From the NCBI RefSeq assembly GCF_014201585.1, contig NZ_JACHES010000005.1:8248-72247 (forward strand): a DNA stretch of 64,000 nt, written 5' to 3'. Shown in pieces: positions 8,643 to 16,406 of the stretch. Under the pieces are notes generated by a model, which searched no databases, was not told where the DNA came from, and saw only the letters and a list, made by a program, of their open reading frames with translations. Position numbers and translations under genes: made by a program. Positions within the stretch are counted from its first letter, which is position 1. Each line of letters starts with the position of its first letter. The stretch is from Anoxybacillus tengchongensis (GTDB lineage: Bacteria > Bacillota > Bacilli > Bacillales > Anoxybacillaceae).

Positions 8643-8870
8643 ATGAAAGCCGATCTTCTCGTTGATGCAAAGGGACTTGCGTGTCCACTGCCGATCGTTC
8701 GTACGAAAAAAGGAATGGACACATTACAATCTGGTCAAGTGTTGGAAATTCATGTTACAGATAAAGGAGCTAAAAACGACTTATCTGCATGGGCAAAATC
8801 AGCTGGTCATGAAATGATCGATATGGTCGAAGAAGGAGACGTACTAAAATTTTGGATTCGTAAAGCGTAA
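8643..8870 (+). CDS. TusA-family sulfur carrier (YrkI-like)
   Basis: A 75-aa stand-alone TusA protein with the CPLPIVRTKK motif (Cys near residue 14). It is close in sequence to the N-terminal domain of the fusion encoded at 7658. It would carry one persulfide sulfur between the rhodaneses and other acceptors. AAGGAGGA precedes the ATG. It is followed by a strong hairpin before the exporter gene. Confidence 0.93.
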   Translation: MKADLLVDAKGLACPLPIVRTKKGMDTLQSGQVLEIHVTDKGAKNDLSAWAKSAGHEMIDMVEEGDVLKFWIRKA

Positions 8871-8871
8871 C

Positions 8872-8898
8872 AAGCATCGGGCATATGTCCCGATGCTT
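8872..8898 (+). terminator. Intercistronic hairpin between tusA-like and tauE-like genes
   Basis: A perfect 10-bp stem, AAGCATCGGG with CCCGATGCTT, closes a 7-nt loop. No T run follows, so it may be an attenuator or an mRNA stabiliser rather than a full terminator. Confidence 0.6.
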
Positions 8899-8918
8899 CA
8901 TATAAGGAGTGAATGAGC

Positions 8919-9695
8919 ATGGCCATCGGTTTTATTATTACAATTTTTTTAATTGGATTTATCGGTTCGTTTATTTCAGGAATGGTTGGAATTGGCGGAT
9001 CGATTATTAAATATCCGATGTTGCTTTACATCCCACCATTGCTTGGTTACGCTGCATTTAGCGCCCATGAAGTATCAGGAATTAGCGCCATTCAAGTATT
9101 GTTTGCGACGATTGGAGGCGTTTGGGCGTACCGTAAAGGTGGGTATTTAAATAAAACGTTAATTATTTATATGGGTACCAGTATTTTAATTGGTAGTTTC
9201 ATTGGTGGTTATGGTTCGAAATTAATGAGCGAAGGCGGCATTAATATCGTTTATGCGGTGTTAGCGACGATTGCTGCGATGATGATGTTCGTTCCGAAAA
9301 AAGGAATTGATAATATTCCACTTGATCAAGTCACATTCAATAAATGGCTTGCAGCAGCGTTAGCATTCATTGTCGGAGTGAGCGCTGGCATTGTTGGTGC
9401 CGCAGGGGCGTTTATCCTTGTACCAATTATGCTTGTTGTATTAAAAATCCCAACACGTATGACGATCGCTACATCATTAGCGATTACATTTATTTCATCC
9501 ATTGGGGCAACTGTTGGAAAAATTACAACAGGTCAATTTGATTTTTGGACCGCATTTATTATGGTTGTTGCAAGCTTAATTGCTTCTCCTATTGGGGCGA
9601 ATGTTGGTAAAAAGGTAAATACAAAAGTATTACAGTTTATATTAGCTGCACTGATTGTCGCAACAGCGATAAAAATTTGGTTGGATATTTTGTAA
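8919..9695 (+). CDS. TauE/SafE sulfite (sulfonate) exporter family permease
   Basis: A polytopic membrane protein of about 258 aa with some eight hydrophobic helices and the family [13 protein letters not shown] loop near the N-terminus, repeated as [13 protein letters not shown] in the second half. TauE proteins of persulfide operons (S. aureus cst locus, B. subtilis YrkJ) are thought to export sulfite made by persulfide dioxygenase. I prefer ATG 8919, nine bases after AAGGAG; ATG 8913 would be only three bases from it. Confidence 0.9.
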   Translation: MAIGFIITIFLIGFIGSFISGMVGIGGSIIKYPMLLYIPPLLGYAAFSAHEVSGISAIQVLFATIGGVWAYRKGGYLNKTLIIYMGTSILIGSFIGGYGSKLMSEGGINIVYAVLATIAAMMMFVPKKGIDNIPLDQVTFNKWLAAALAFIVGVSAGIVGAAGAFILVPIMLVVLKIPTRMTIATSLAITFISSIGATVGKITTGQFDFWTAFIMVVASLIASPIGANVGKKVNTKVLQFILAALIVATAIKIWLDIL

Positions 9696-9701
9696 AAACT
9701 G

Positions 9702-9743
9702 TTGAAAAGTTCATCCTTTATGTTATAATACTTATAGGGGTAT
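9702..9743 (+). promoter_or_regulatory. Promoter with ATAC-N8-GTAT operator before the glutaredoxin-like gene
   Basis: TTGAAA (9702-9707), 16 bp, TATAAT (9724-9729). Operator ATACTTATAGGGGTAT (9728-9743) overlaps the end of the -10 exactly as at 7270. It gives the second half of the cluster its own persulfide-responsive start. Confidence 0.75.
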
Positions 9744-9777
9744 ATAAAATACCGAAACATAAAGGAGGAATGACCCA

Positions 9778-10011
9778 ATGAAACAAGTAACTGTATATAC
9801 GACAACAACATGTCCGTATTGTACGTTATTGAAAAACTTTTTAGATGAGCGTGGCATCCCATTTAAAGAAGTAAATTTACATCAACATCCTGAGGCTGTT
9901 GATTATGTTATTCGCTCAACAGGACAAATGGGCGTGCCGCAAACAGAAATTAATGGGCGTTGGGTTATTGGATTTGATCCACAACGAATTATGCAATTGT
10001 TACAACAATAA
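9778..10011 (+). CDS. Glutaredoxin-like protein (NrdH type)
   Basis: A 77-aa glutaredoxin/NrdH-fold protein with the redox motif CPYC (Cys12, Cys15), a conserved GVPQTEING (cis-Pro) and a GFDPQ loop. It probably reduces disulfides or persulfides made during sulfide stress, with bacillithiol or thioredoxin reductase as electron source. AAAGGAGG precedes the ATG. It is in the persulfide cluster between two ATAC-N8-GTAT sites. Confidence 0.92.
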   Translation: MKQVTVYTTTTCPYCTLLKNFLDERGIPFKEVNLHQHPEAVDYVIRSTGQMGVPQTEINGRWVIGFDPQRIMQLLQQ

Positions 10012-10028
10012 TTTTTTTATCTATAAAA

Positions 10029-10044
10029 ATACCCTATAAGGTAT
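10029..10044 (+). promoter_or_regulatory. ATAC-N8-GTAT operator before the persulfide dioxygenase fusion
   Basis: ATACCCTATAAGGTAT is the most symmetric of the five copies found in this window. It lies in the 52-bp gap upstream of the gene at 10064. A good promoter is not obvious here, so it may control an overlapping start or act as a roadblock. Confidence 0.65.
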
Positions 10045-10063
10045 AAGGAGAGGTGGATAATAA

Positions 10064-11197
10064 ATGGCAGTATATGCATTAACAGCACAACAAATTAATG
10101 AGATGATTGTAAATAAAGAGCCGTTTTTCTTATTTGATGTTCGCAATGAATCAGACTTTGCAGATTGGAAAATTGAAGGAGAACACATTGAGTATTTAAA
10201 CATTCCTTACTTTGAATTAATTGATGGCGTTGAATCCGTGTTAGAGCGTTTGCCAAAAGACAAAAAAATTGTTGTCGTTTGTGCTAAAGAAGGTTCTTCT
10301 ATGATGGTTGCTGACATGCTTGCTGAAAAAGGATTAGAAGTGTTTTATTTAAAAGGCGGCATGAAAGCGTGGAGCGAGTATTTATACCCTGTTGTTGTAT
10401 ATCAAGATAACGATATAAAAGTGTATCAATTTATTCGCGTCGGTAAAGGTTGTCTTTCTTACATGGTCGTATCAGGAAAAGAAGCGTTAATCGTCGATCC
10501 ATCTCGATTTATTGATGTGTATAAAGAAGTTGCTCAAAAAGAAAACGTAGCGATTACACATATCGTTGATTCACATTTACATGCTGACCATATTTCTGGC
10601 GGATATGAATTAGCAAAACAAACAGGTGCGACATATTACTTAATGAAGAGTGAAGGTGCCGTATTTGAGTTTGAACCGCTAGAAAACCATGATCGCATCG
10701 AATTTGAAAAAGTAAGTTTAGAAGTATTAGCCATTAAAACACCAGGTCATACACCGGGTAGTGTGTCATTCTTCGTAAACAACAAATTGTTGTTCTCTGG
10801 CGATACGATTTTCGTCAGCGGTCTTGGCCGACCAGACTTAGGCGGAAAAGCGCGTGAATGGGCAAAAGATTTATACGACACAGTATACAACAAAGTCGCA
10901 CAAATTGCTGATGATGTCATTGTTCTTCCTGCACACTATGCAAACTTCGATCAAGAAGTTAATGAACAAGGATATATTGGAAATATATTAGGAAACATTC
11001 GTCAAATGAATGAAATTATGCAGGGGAAAACAGAAGAAGAGTTTGTTGAACATGTGGCGCAATCTGCATCTTCTGAAACACCGCCAAACTTTGAAGACAT
11101 TATCGCCATTAACCGCGGTGTAAAAGATGCTACACCAGAACAACAACAAGAACTTGAAATCGGTCCAAACCGTTGTGCGGTTCACCATACACACTAA
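10064..11197 (+). CDS. Rhodanese-persulfide dioxygenase fusion (YrkH/CstB-like)
   Basis: A 377-aa fusion. Residues 1-105 are a rhodanese domain with Cys73 in an unusual loop, CAKEGSS. Residues 115-330 are a metallo-beta-lactamase fold of the ETHE1/persulfide dioxygenase type: HLHADH (171-176), TPGHTPGS, FSGDTIF and PAHYANF supply the iron ligands. It would oxidise low-molecular-weight persulfide to sulfite, which the TauE-like permease could export. S. aureus CstB has the dioxygenase first and the rhodanese last; here the order is reversed. GGAGAGG precedes the ATG, and a strong terminator follows. Confidence 0.93.
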   Translation: MAVYALTAQQINEMIVNKEPFFLFDVRNESDFADWKIEGEHIEYLNIPYFELIDGVESVLERLPKDKKIVVVCAKEGSSMMVADMLAEKGLEVFYLKGGMKAWSEYLYPVVVYQDNDIKVYQFIRVGKGCLSYMVVSGKEALIVDPSRFIDVYKEVAQKENVAITHIVDSHLHADHISGGYELAKQTGATYYLMKSEGAVFEFEPLENHDRIEFEKVSLEVLAIKTPGHTPGSVSFFVNNKLLFSGDTIFVSGLGRPDLGGKAREWAKDLYDTVYNKVAQIADDVIVLPAHYANFDQEVNEQGYIGNILGNIRQMNEIMQGKTEEEFVEHVAQSASSETPPNFEDIIAINRGVKDATPEQQQELEIGPNRCAVHHTH

Positions 11198-11213
11198 AAA
11201 AGGAATTTTATTC

Positions 11214-11238
11214 AACCTCGCAAATCGCGAGGTTTTTT
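11214..11238 (+). terminator. Terminator of the persulfide cluster
   Basis: AACCTCGC pairs with GCGAGGTT around a 5-nt loop, then six T (11233-11238). Confidence 0.9.
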
Positions 11239-11350
11239 CGATTTTGTGAAACTTTTTGGACACAATATTCGTATATAATGTATGTGAACGTGTTCTCTTT
11301 TATTTTCAGTCATTTTCCATTAAAATATAAAGTAACGGAGGGATGGTTTC

Positions 11351-12037
11351 ATGTTTTTTCATCCAATGGATTTTCTTATTTTGATCGCCTTCGGAGTATC
11401 GATTTGGGCGCAATTTAAAGTGAAAGGAAATTTTAGTAAATGGTCAGATGTTCCCGCTTCATCTGGTTTGACGGGCGCAGAAGTGGCGCGGCTCATTTTA
11501 GATCGCAACGGGCTATACGATGTGCCAGTTGAGCTTGTTCCGGGTACATTGACAGATCATTACGATCCAATTGCACGTGCGGTTCGTTTATCGGAGCCTG
11601 TGTACTACGGTCGTTCCATTGCTGCGGTATCGGTGGCGGCTCATGAAGTTGGTCACGCGGTGCAACATCAACAAGCATATGGTGCGCTCGTTTTACGACA
11701 TCGTATGTTTCCGCTTGTGAATTTTACATCTGGTATTGCACCGTTCCTTCTTCTTGGCGGATTTTTGATGCAACAATTTTCGTTAATTGGTTTAGGGATT
11801 ATTTTATTCTCGTTTGCCGTTGCATTCCAAGTCATTACATTGCCAGTTGAGTTTAATGCTAGTTCGCGCGCCAAAGATTTTATGATCACAGAAGGCATCA
11901 TTCGCAATGAGGAAGAACGTGGGGTAAATAAAGTGTTAAATGCCGCGGCATTAACATATGTTGCTGCAGCGCTTATTTCGGTGTTAGAATTAATCAAGTA
12001 TGTGCTTATTTTCGTACAAGGAAACAATGAAGATTAA
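11351..12037 (+). CDS. YugP-family zinc membrane metallopeptidase
   Basis: A 228-aa membrane protein of the DUF2268-unrelated YugP family (neutral zinc metallopeptidase, COG2738). The zinc motif HEVGH is at residues 98-102, between a first N-terminal helix and three C-terminal membrane helices. The start ATG 11351 is preceded by GGAGGG. In B. subtilis yugP is near the CNNM gene yugS, matching the next gene here. Substrate unknown; a role in membrane-protein turnover is inferred. Confidence 0.9.
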   Translation: MFFHPMDFLILIAFGVSIWAQFKVKGNFSKWSDVPASSGLTGAEVARLILDRNGLYDVPVELVPGTLTDHYDPIARAVRLSEPVYYGRSIAAVSVAAHEVGHAVQHQQAYGALVLRHRMFPLVNFTSGIAPFLLLGGFLMQQFSLIGLGIILFSFAVAFQVITLPVEFNASSRAKDFMITEGIIRNEEERGVNKVLNAAALTYVAAALISVLELIKYVLIFVQGNNED

Positions 12038-12053
12038 TAAATAGGAGGTGGCA

Positions 12054-12077
12054 TCCGCACGCATTCATGCGTGCGGA
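12054..12077 (+). promoter_or_regulatory. Leader hairpin between ribosome binding site and TTG start
   Basis: TCCGCACGCA pairs with TGCGTGCGGA, a 10-bp perfect stem with a 4-nt loop (TTCA). It lies between AGGAGG (12043-12048) and the TTG start at 12084. Folding the hairpin brings the two within about 12 nt. Confidence 0.7.
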
Positions 12078-12083
12078 CGTTCG

Positions 12084-13421
12084 TTGGACATATTTAGTTT
12101 ATGGATGATCGTTTTTCTTATTGCGTTAACTGGTTTTTTTGTCGCTTCAGAGTTTGCAATTGTAAAAGTGCGTCCATCGCGCATTGATCAATTAATTGAG
12201 GAAGGGAACAAAAAAGCAGTAGCAGCAAAACATGTCATCACTCATTTAGATGAGTATTTATCTGCAAATCAGCTTGGTATTACAATGACATCACTCGGGC
12301 TTGGTTGGCTCGGGGAACCGACAGTGGAACGAGCGCTTCGTCCGCTTTTTGAGCAGTTTCATGTATCTCCATCATTTTCTCATGGGGCTTCATTTATTGT
12401 GGCATTTGCAACAATTACGTTTGTTCATGTTGTTATTGGTGAATTGGCGCCGAAGACGATTGCGATTCAAAAAGCGGAAGCGATTACGCTATGGACAGCG
12501 CGTCCGCTCATGTTATTTTATCGAGTCATGTATCCATTTATTTGGTTATTAAACGGATCTGCCCGCTTAGTTGTTCGTTTATTTGGGTTCCAGTTATCTA
12601 GTGAGCAAGAATTGGCTCATTCTGAAGAAGAATTGCGCCTTCTTTTATCAGCGAGTTATAAAAATGGAGAAATTAATCATACAGAATATAAATACGTGAA
12701 TAACATTTTTCGTTTTGACGATCGTGTGGCAAAAGAAATTATGGTTCCGCGCAAAGAAATTATTGCGTTAGATGTCAACGATTCCATGGACCACGTGTTA
12801 CAAACCATTCGCGAAGAAAAGTATACACGTTATCCTGTCATTGATGGTGATAAAGACCATATTCTCGGATTAGTAAATGTAAAAGAGTTATTTACTGATC
12901 TTGTTGTGAACTGCCAAGAGCGAAAACAGTTGCGTGACTATATTCGTCCAATTATTCAAGTGATTGAAACGATCCCTATTCAAGATTTGCTTGTAAAAAT
13001 GCAAAAAGAACGCATTCATATGGCCATTTTAGTTGATGAATATGGCGGAACCTCTGGTTTAGTGACAGTCGAAGACATTTTAGAAGAAATTGTTGGAGAA
13101 ATTCGAGATGAATTTGACATAGATGAAGCTCCGCTCATCCAAATGATCGATGACAACCGTGCAATCGTTGATGGAAAAGTACTCATTAGTGAAATTAACG
13201 ATTTATTCGGTTTAGAAATTGACGATACAGACGTTGATACGATTGGTGGATGGATGTTAACGGAGCGTTATAACATTCGTCCAGGAGAGCAAATTGAGTT
13301 TGGTGATTACGTCTTTACAGTCGTGCAATTGGACGGTCACCATGTCAAAAAAATTGAAGTGACACGTCGTCCATCGCCAGTAGATGTAGTCGCGGATATG
13401 AATGAAGAGGCTGCGTTATAA
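12084..13421 (+). CDS. CNNM/CorC-family transporter (hemolysin-like, YugS type)
   Basis: A protein of about 445 aa with three domains: DUF21/CNNM membrane region (residues 1-185, four helices, with FFVASEFAIVKVRPSRI), a pair of CBS domains (about 200-330) and a CorC_HlyC C-terminal domain (about 345-430). The family exports Mg2+ or related divalent cations. The start is uncertain. The reading frame is open back to GTG 12048, but TTG 12084 gives the expected N-terminus LDIFSLWMIVF and is the likely start, with a hairpin between it and AGGAGG; ATG 12105 is the other choice. The 3' end overlaps the convergent RluA gene by 6 bp. Confidence 0.88.
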   Translation: MDIFSLWMIVFLIALTGFFVASEFAIVKVRPSRIDQLIEEGNKKAVAAKHVITHLDEYLSANQLGITMTSLGLGWLGEPTVERALRPLFEQFHVSPSFSHGASFIVAFATITFVHVVIGELAPKTIAIQKAEAITLWTARPLMLFYRVMYPFIWLLNGSARLVVRLFGFQLSSEQELAHSEEELRLLLSASYKNGEINHTEYKYVNNIFRFDDRVAKEIMVPRKEIIALDVNDSMDHVLQTIREEKYTRYPVIDGDKDHILGLVNVKELFTDLVVNCQERKQLRDYIRPIIQVIETIPIQDLLVKMQKERIHMAILVDEYGGTSGLVTVEDILEEIVGEIRDEFDIDEAPLIQMIDDNRAIVDGKVLISEINDLFGLEIDDTDVDTIGGWMLTERYNIRPGEQIEFGDYVFTVVQLDGHHVKKIEVTRRPSPVDVVADMNEEAAL

Positions 13422-13437
13422 TAACGCGCCTCTTTTT
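13405..13437. terminator. Bidirectional terminator inside two convergent gene ends
   Basis: AAGAGGC pairs with GCCTCTT and GCGTTA with TAACGC, one bulged base, 3-nt loop, then five T. Both stop codons (13416-13421) are in the loop region, so the 3' codons of both genes build the terminator. Confidence 0.85.
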
Positions 13438-14327
13438 ATATGACTAAAAATTGTTTCATCAGGTAATGCCGAGCATGTGATGAACTCTTTTGTAAATGGA
13501 TGAGGAAAAGATAAGGAGATCGCATGTAACGCTTGCCGATTCATCCACGGTTTTCCTCCATATAATGTATCGCCAACTAACGGATGGCCGATATAGCTCA
13601 TATGAACACGAATTTGATGCGTTCGTCCTGTATCGAGGGTGAGGCGAACAAGCGACACATGTTTTTGTTTGTCATATTCGAGCCGTTCATAGTGCGTGAT
13701 AGCTGTATCTCCTGTTTTCGATACACGTCGTTTTGTTGGATGGTGTCGATCGCGCCCGATTGGTGCTTTGACCGTTCCTTTTTTCTGTTTTACATATCCA
13801 TGAACAAGTGCAATATACGTGCGACGAATGGTTCGTTCGGCTAAATATTTATCAAGAATAGCCCCAGCAAGTGCGTGTTTAGCGAATAAAATGACACCGC
13901 TTGTATCGCGATCGAGCCGATGCACATGACGAACTTTACTGTGTATTCCTTCACATTGAAAATGGAATGCGACGGCGTTTGCTAATGTATTCGTCTGATT
14001 TGGTTGTGTTGGATGAACATCCATATGTGCAGGCTTGTTAATGACAAGTACATGATCATCTTCAAATACAACATGAAGCGGTATGTATGTCGGAACCGGT
14101 TCGATTTGTTCTTCTTTTATACGAACACGAATGCGATCGTTCGGTGAAATGATCGTATGGAAAGGAACGATGTCGTCATTGATTGATACACCTTTTGTCA
14201 TTCGCCATTCATGTAACATTTTTTTAGGAACGAACCATTTCGTTTGAAATGCTTGTTCTAGTGACAAGCCTTCCCATGATGATGGCGCTTCAAATACGAG
14301 CCAACTTCCTTTTTTTTGTACATTCAT
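13416..14327 (-). CDS. RluA-family 23S/tRNA pseudouridine synthase (YhcT-like)
   Basis: A 303-aa RluA-type synthase. It has an N-terminal S4-like region, then the catalytic motif HRLDRDTSG (Asp is the nucleophile) and the C-terminal LDTGRTHQIRVHMSYIGHPLVGDTLYG block. It converts uridine to pseudouridine in rRNA or tRNA; the exact site cannot be read from sequence. The start is ATG 14327, with AAGAGTGAG upstream; the longer frame from 14363 has no ribosome binding site. Confidence 0.92.
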   Translation of the reverse strand: MNVQKKGSWLVFEAPSSWEGLSLEQAFQTKWFVPKKMLHEWRMTKGVSINDDIVPFHTIISPNDRIRVRIKEEQIEPVPTYIPLHVVFEDDHVLVINKPAHMDVHPTQPNQTNTLANAVAFHFQCEGIHSKVRHVHRLDRDTSGVILFAKHALAGAILDKYLAERTIRRTYIALVHGYVKQKKGTVKAPIGRDRHHPTKRRVSKTGDTAITHYERLEYDKQKHVSLVRLTLDTGRTHQIRVHMSYIGHPLVGDTLYGGKPWMNRQALHAISLSFPHPFTKEFITCSALPDETIFSHIKRGALL

Positions 14328-14431
14328 CCGTCTCACTCTTTCTATACAATAAATTACCAACACTAAAACAGGAGTTGGTGTGTTACAATTTCGTTATAGA
14401 TTAGGAAAAGAAATGGAAAAAGGTGAGGCAA

Positions 14432-14824
14432 TTGAAGACCGTCTATGTTGCTACAGAAGAGCAAAAGCAATATATTCATTCGCTTATTGAACAGTTTTAT
14501 ACATGTATTTTTCCAAAATATTTTACGGATAATGAAATTGAAACATTTCAATCGCTCGGCATATTACAGTTTGAATCTTCCACATATGATGGAACGTTAA
14601 AGGAGGCATTTACGATTATTTCTGCATTACAATCGTTACAAGCCATCATTGAGTTTACTTCGTTTCATCGTCATTCAGCTGATTATGAACAGCTGTTTCA
14701 GCGCAATATTGAACAGCTAGAACAGCATGGGATTAGTTTTCCACTCACTCTTGAACATTTTTTGCATCAAAAAGATGGATATATAAGCATGTATATAAAG
14801 CCTGTTCACGCTTGGGTGATGTGA
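14432..14824 (+). CDS. YhcU-like protein (DUF5365)
   Basis: A protein of about 130 aa that resembles B. subtilis YhcU, which also neighbours a pseudouridine synthase gene. No catalytic motif or membrane segment is visible; the central part (TIISALQSLQAIIEFTSFH) looks helical. The start is likely TTG 14432 (KTVYVATEEQKQYI) behind AAGGTGAGG; GTG 14423 in the same frame is possible. Function unknown. Confidence 0.75.
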   Translation: MKTVYVATEEQKQYIHSLIEQFYTCIFPKYFTDNEIETFQSLGILQFESSTYDGTLKEAFTIISALQSLQAIIEFTSFHRHSADYEQLFQRNIEQLEQHGISFPLTLEHFLHQKDGYISMYIKPVHAWVM

Positions 14825-14851
14825 AAAAGCCTTCAAAACGAAGGCTTTTTT
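14824..14851. terminator. Bidirectional terminator, yhcU-like / thioredoxin-like
   Basis: AAAAAGCCTTC pairs with GAAGGCTTTTT around AAAAC, with T runs on both strands. Confidence 0.92.
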
Positions 14852-15314
14852 ATTTGATCTGTTCAAACCACTTCCGGAACACGTCTTCTTCATAATATCC
14901 TTCAATGCGTGCGACTTCTTTGCCATCTTTAAAGTGAACAATTGTCGGTGTTGCCTCGATGTGATACTCGTCCCAGCCTTCTTCAAATTCCAAAAGGTTA
15001 AATTGCTTTAGATCAATTCCCATCTCTTTTGATAACGGAGCGACAATTGGTGTTGTCTTTTTACAAAATTCGCATGTTGAACTGTAAAAGTAAACAGTGA
15101 TCGTCTCCTTATTGTTTAATGCTTCTTTTAATTCATTTGGTAAAATAACGTTTTGATAGTTCGGATCATCAAGGAGATCGATCGTAGCTGGGTGCAATTC
15201 TTCCTTTCCAAATGGATTGCCTTCAGCTTTTTGTTTTTGTGTATATGACGTAATCCAAGCGAGTGCACTGAATAAAGCGATAATAATACCTCCGAAAATA
15301 AGCAACTTTTTCAT
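14850..15314 (-). CDS. Membrane-anchored thioredoxin-fold protein (BdbA/D-like)
   Basis: A 154-aa protein with an N-terminal membrane anchor (residues 4-23) and an extracytoplasmic thioredoxin fold. The redox motif is CEFC in YFYSSTCEFCKKTTP, with cis-Pro in EATPTIVHF. It starts within the last four bases of the bdbC gene. The pair would make disulfide bonds in exported proteins, the thioredoxin as direct oxidant and BdbC re-oxidising it. CEFC is closer to oxidant and thiol-transfer proteins than to classical CGPC thioredoxin. Confidence 0.9.
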   Translation of the reverse strand: MKKLLIFGGIIIALFSALAWITSYTQKQKAEGNPFGKEELHPATIDLLDDPNYQNVILPNELKEALNNKETITVYFYSSTCEFCKKTTPIVAPLSKEMGIDLKQFNLLEFEEGWDEYHIEATPTIVHFKDGKEVARIEGYYEEDVFRKWFEQIK

Positions 15315-15739
15315 ATGTATTTCCCTTCTTTCTCCATTCGAATGACTTGATAACTAATAATGCCGATGGAAACAAAGGCAATGAGTGCTAAAAGGGGAAT
15401 GGTAATAAACCCGAGCCAGTTAAGATAGTCCCCTGTACATGGCACAATGCTACATGATGGAGCCGTATCGCGAAAAAACGTTACTTTTTGAATTAAATAA
15501 TGATATGAAGAAATGGTGCCGCCAATGATCGATAACATAAGCGTATAACGTGCGATCATAAACTCTTTTCGTACAAAAGCCATGGCAAGCAAAAACACTT
15601 GTGGGTACATAAAAATGCGTTGGTACCAACAAAGTTCACATGGGATAAATTTCATTACCTCAGAAAAATACAGGCTGCCAAGTGTAGCAATTAACGCAAC
15701 AATCCAAGCGGCCAATAAATGATTTTCCTTTCGAGCCAT
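15311..15739 (-). CDS. bdbC: Disulfide bond formation protein BdbC (DsbB family)
   Basis: A 142-aa four-helix membrane quinone reductase of the DsbB family. The first redox pair is CELC in KFIPCELCWYQRI, and the second Cys pair is in SCSIVPCTGDYLNWLGF. The sequence matches BdbC closely (ALIATLGSLYFSEV, INW/LNWLGFITIP). It passes electrons from the paired thioredoxin-like protein to menaquinone. The start ATG 15739 has AAGGTGG upstream. In B. subtilis the partner of bdbC is bdbD; here it is a different thioredoxin-fold gene. Confidence 0.92.
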   Translation of the reverse strand: MARKENHLLAAWIVALIATLGSLYFSEVMKFIPCELCWYQRIFMYPQVFLLAMAFVRKEFMIARYTLMLSIIGGTISSYHYLIQKVTFFRDTAPSCSIVPCTGDYLNWLGFITIPLLALIAFVSIGIISYQVIRMEKEGKYI

Positions 15740-15872
15740 GATTCCACCTTCTTATTTTTTACTCTTTGTTCATTATAGTACATAGAAAGAAATGATGTAA
15801 ATTGCGACTACATTTTACTTACATAATGAACAGTTGAACGTACACAATAAGAAGCGAAAGGAGAGGATCATA

Positions 15873-16298
15873 TTGAATCATACAGTTGAATCAATTATGA
15901 CGCGCCAAGTGGCGACAGTCAAACCAGATCAATCTGTTCAAGAGGCAGCACAGCTGATGAACGAACATAACGTCGGTGCGATTCCTGTTGTTGAAAACGG
16001 AAAAGTCAAAGGGATGATCACTGACCGTGACATTGCTCTTCGTACGACTGCGCAAGGGTTAGCCCCTTCAACGCCTGTTTCACAAGTCATGACAAGCGAT
16101 GTAGTGATAGGTACACCAAACATGAGCGTTAATGAAGCAGCGAAAGTGATGGCGAAAAACCAAATTCGTCGCTTGCCGATCGTACAAAATAATGCCCTTT
16201 GTGGCATTGTTGCACTTGGGGATATTGCTACAAACCAAGCGTACGATGAAGCGGCAGAACAAGCGTTATCCGAGATTTCCGAACCTTCATATCATTAA
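15873..16298 (+). CDS. CBS-domain protein (YhcV-like)
   Basis: A 141-aa protein made only of two CBS domains (about 8-65 and 72-130), with GAIPVVENGKVKGMITDRDIA and IRRLPIVQNNALCGIVALGD. Such pairs bind adenine nucleotides and act as energy sensors. It corresponds to B. subtilis YhcV. Start TTG 15873, six bases after AAAGGAGAGG; upstream in-frame codons have no ribosome binding site. Partner unknown. Confidence 0.9.
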   Translation: MNHTVESIMTRQVATVKPDQSVQEAAQLMNEHNVGAIPVVENGKVKGMITDRDIALRTTAQGLAPSTPVSQVMTSDVVIGTPNMSVNEAAKVMAKNQIRRLPIVQNNALCGIVALGDIATNQAYDEAAEQALSEISEPSYH

Positions 16299-16300
16299 AC

Positions 16301-16336
16301 AAAAAAGGGGCTTCTTTTAAAGGAGCTCCTTTTTAA
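16301..16336 (+). terminator. Terminator after the CBS gene
   Basis: AAAAAGGGGCT pairs with AGCTCCTTTTT (one G-U) across an 11-nt loop. Confidence 0.8.
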
Positions 16337-16406
16337 CTACGAAAAAGGAATTTGCATGAAAAGACGAGAATAAGTTACAATGAGCAACGGATATGGAGGG
16401 ATAAAT

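Noticed and set aside
8872-8898. Hairpin before the TauE-like gene as a riboswitch
   Set aside because: Only a single simple stem-loop is present; no aptamer-like elements could be found around it.
11173-11418. Plus-strand frame across the persulfide-cluster terminator
   Set aside because: It contains the terminator stem and the ribosome binding site of the YugP-like gene and has no start signal.
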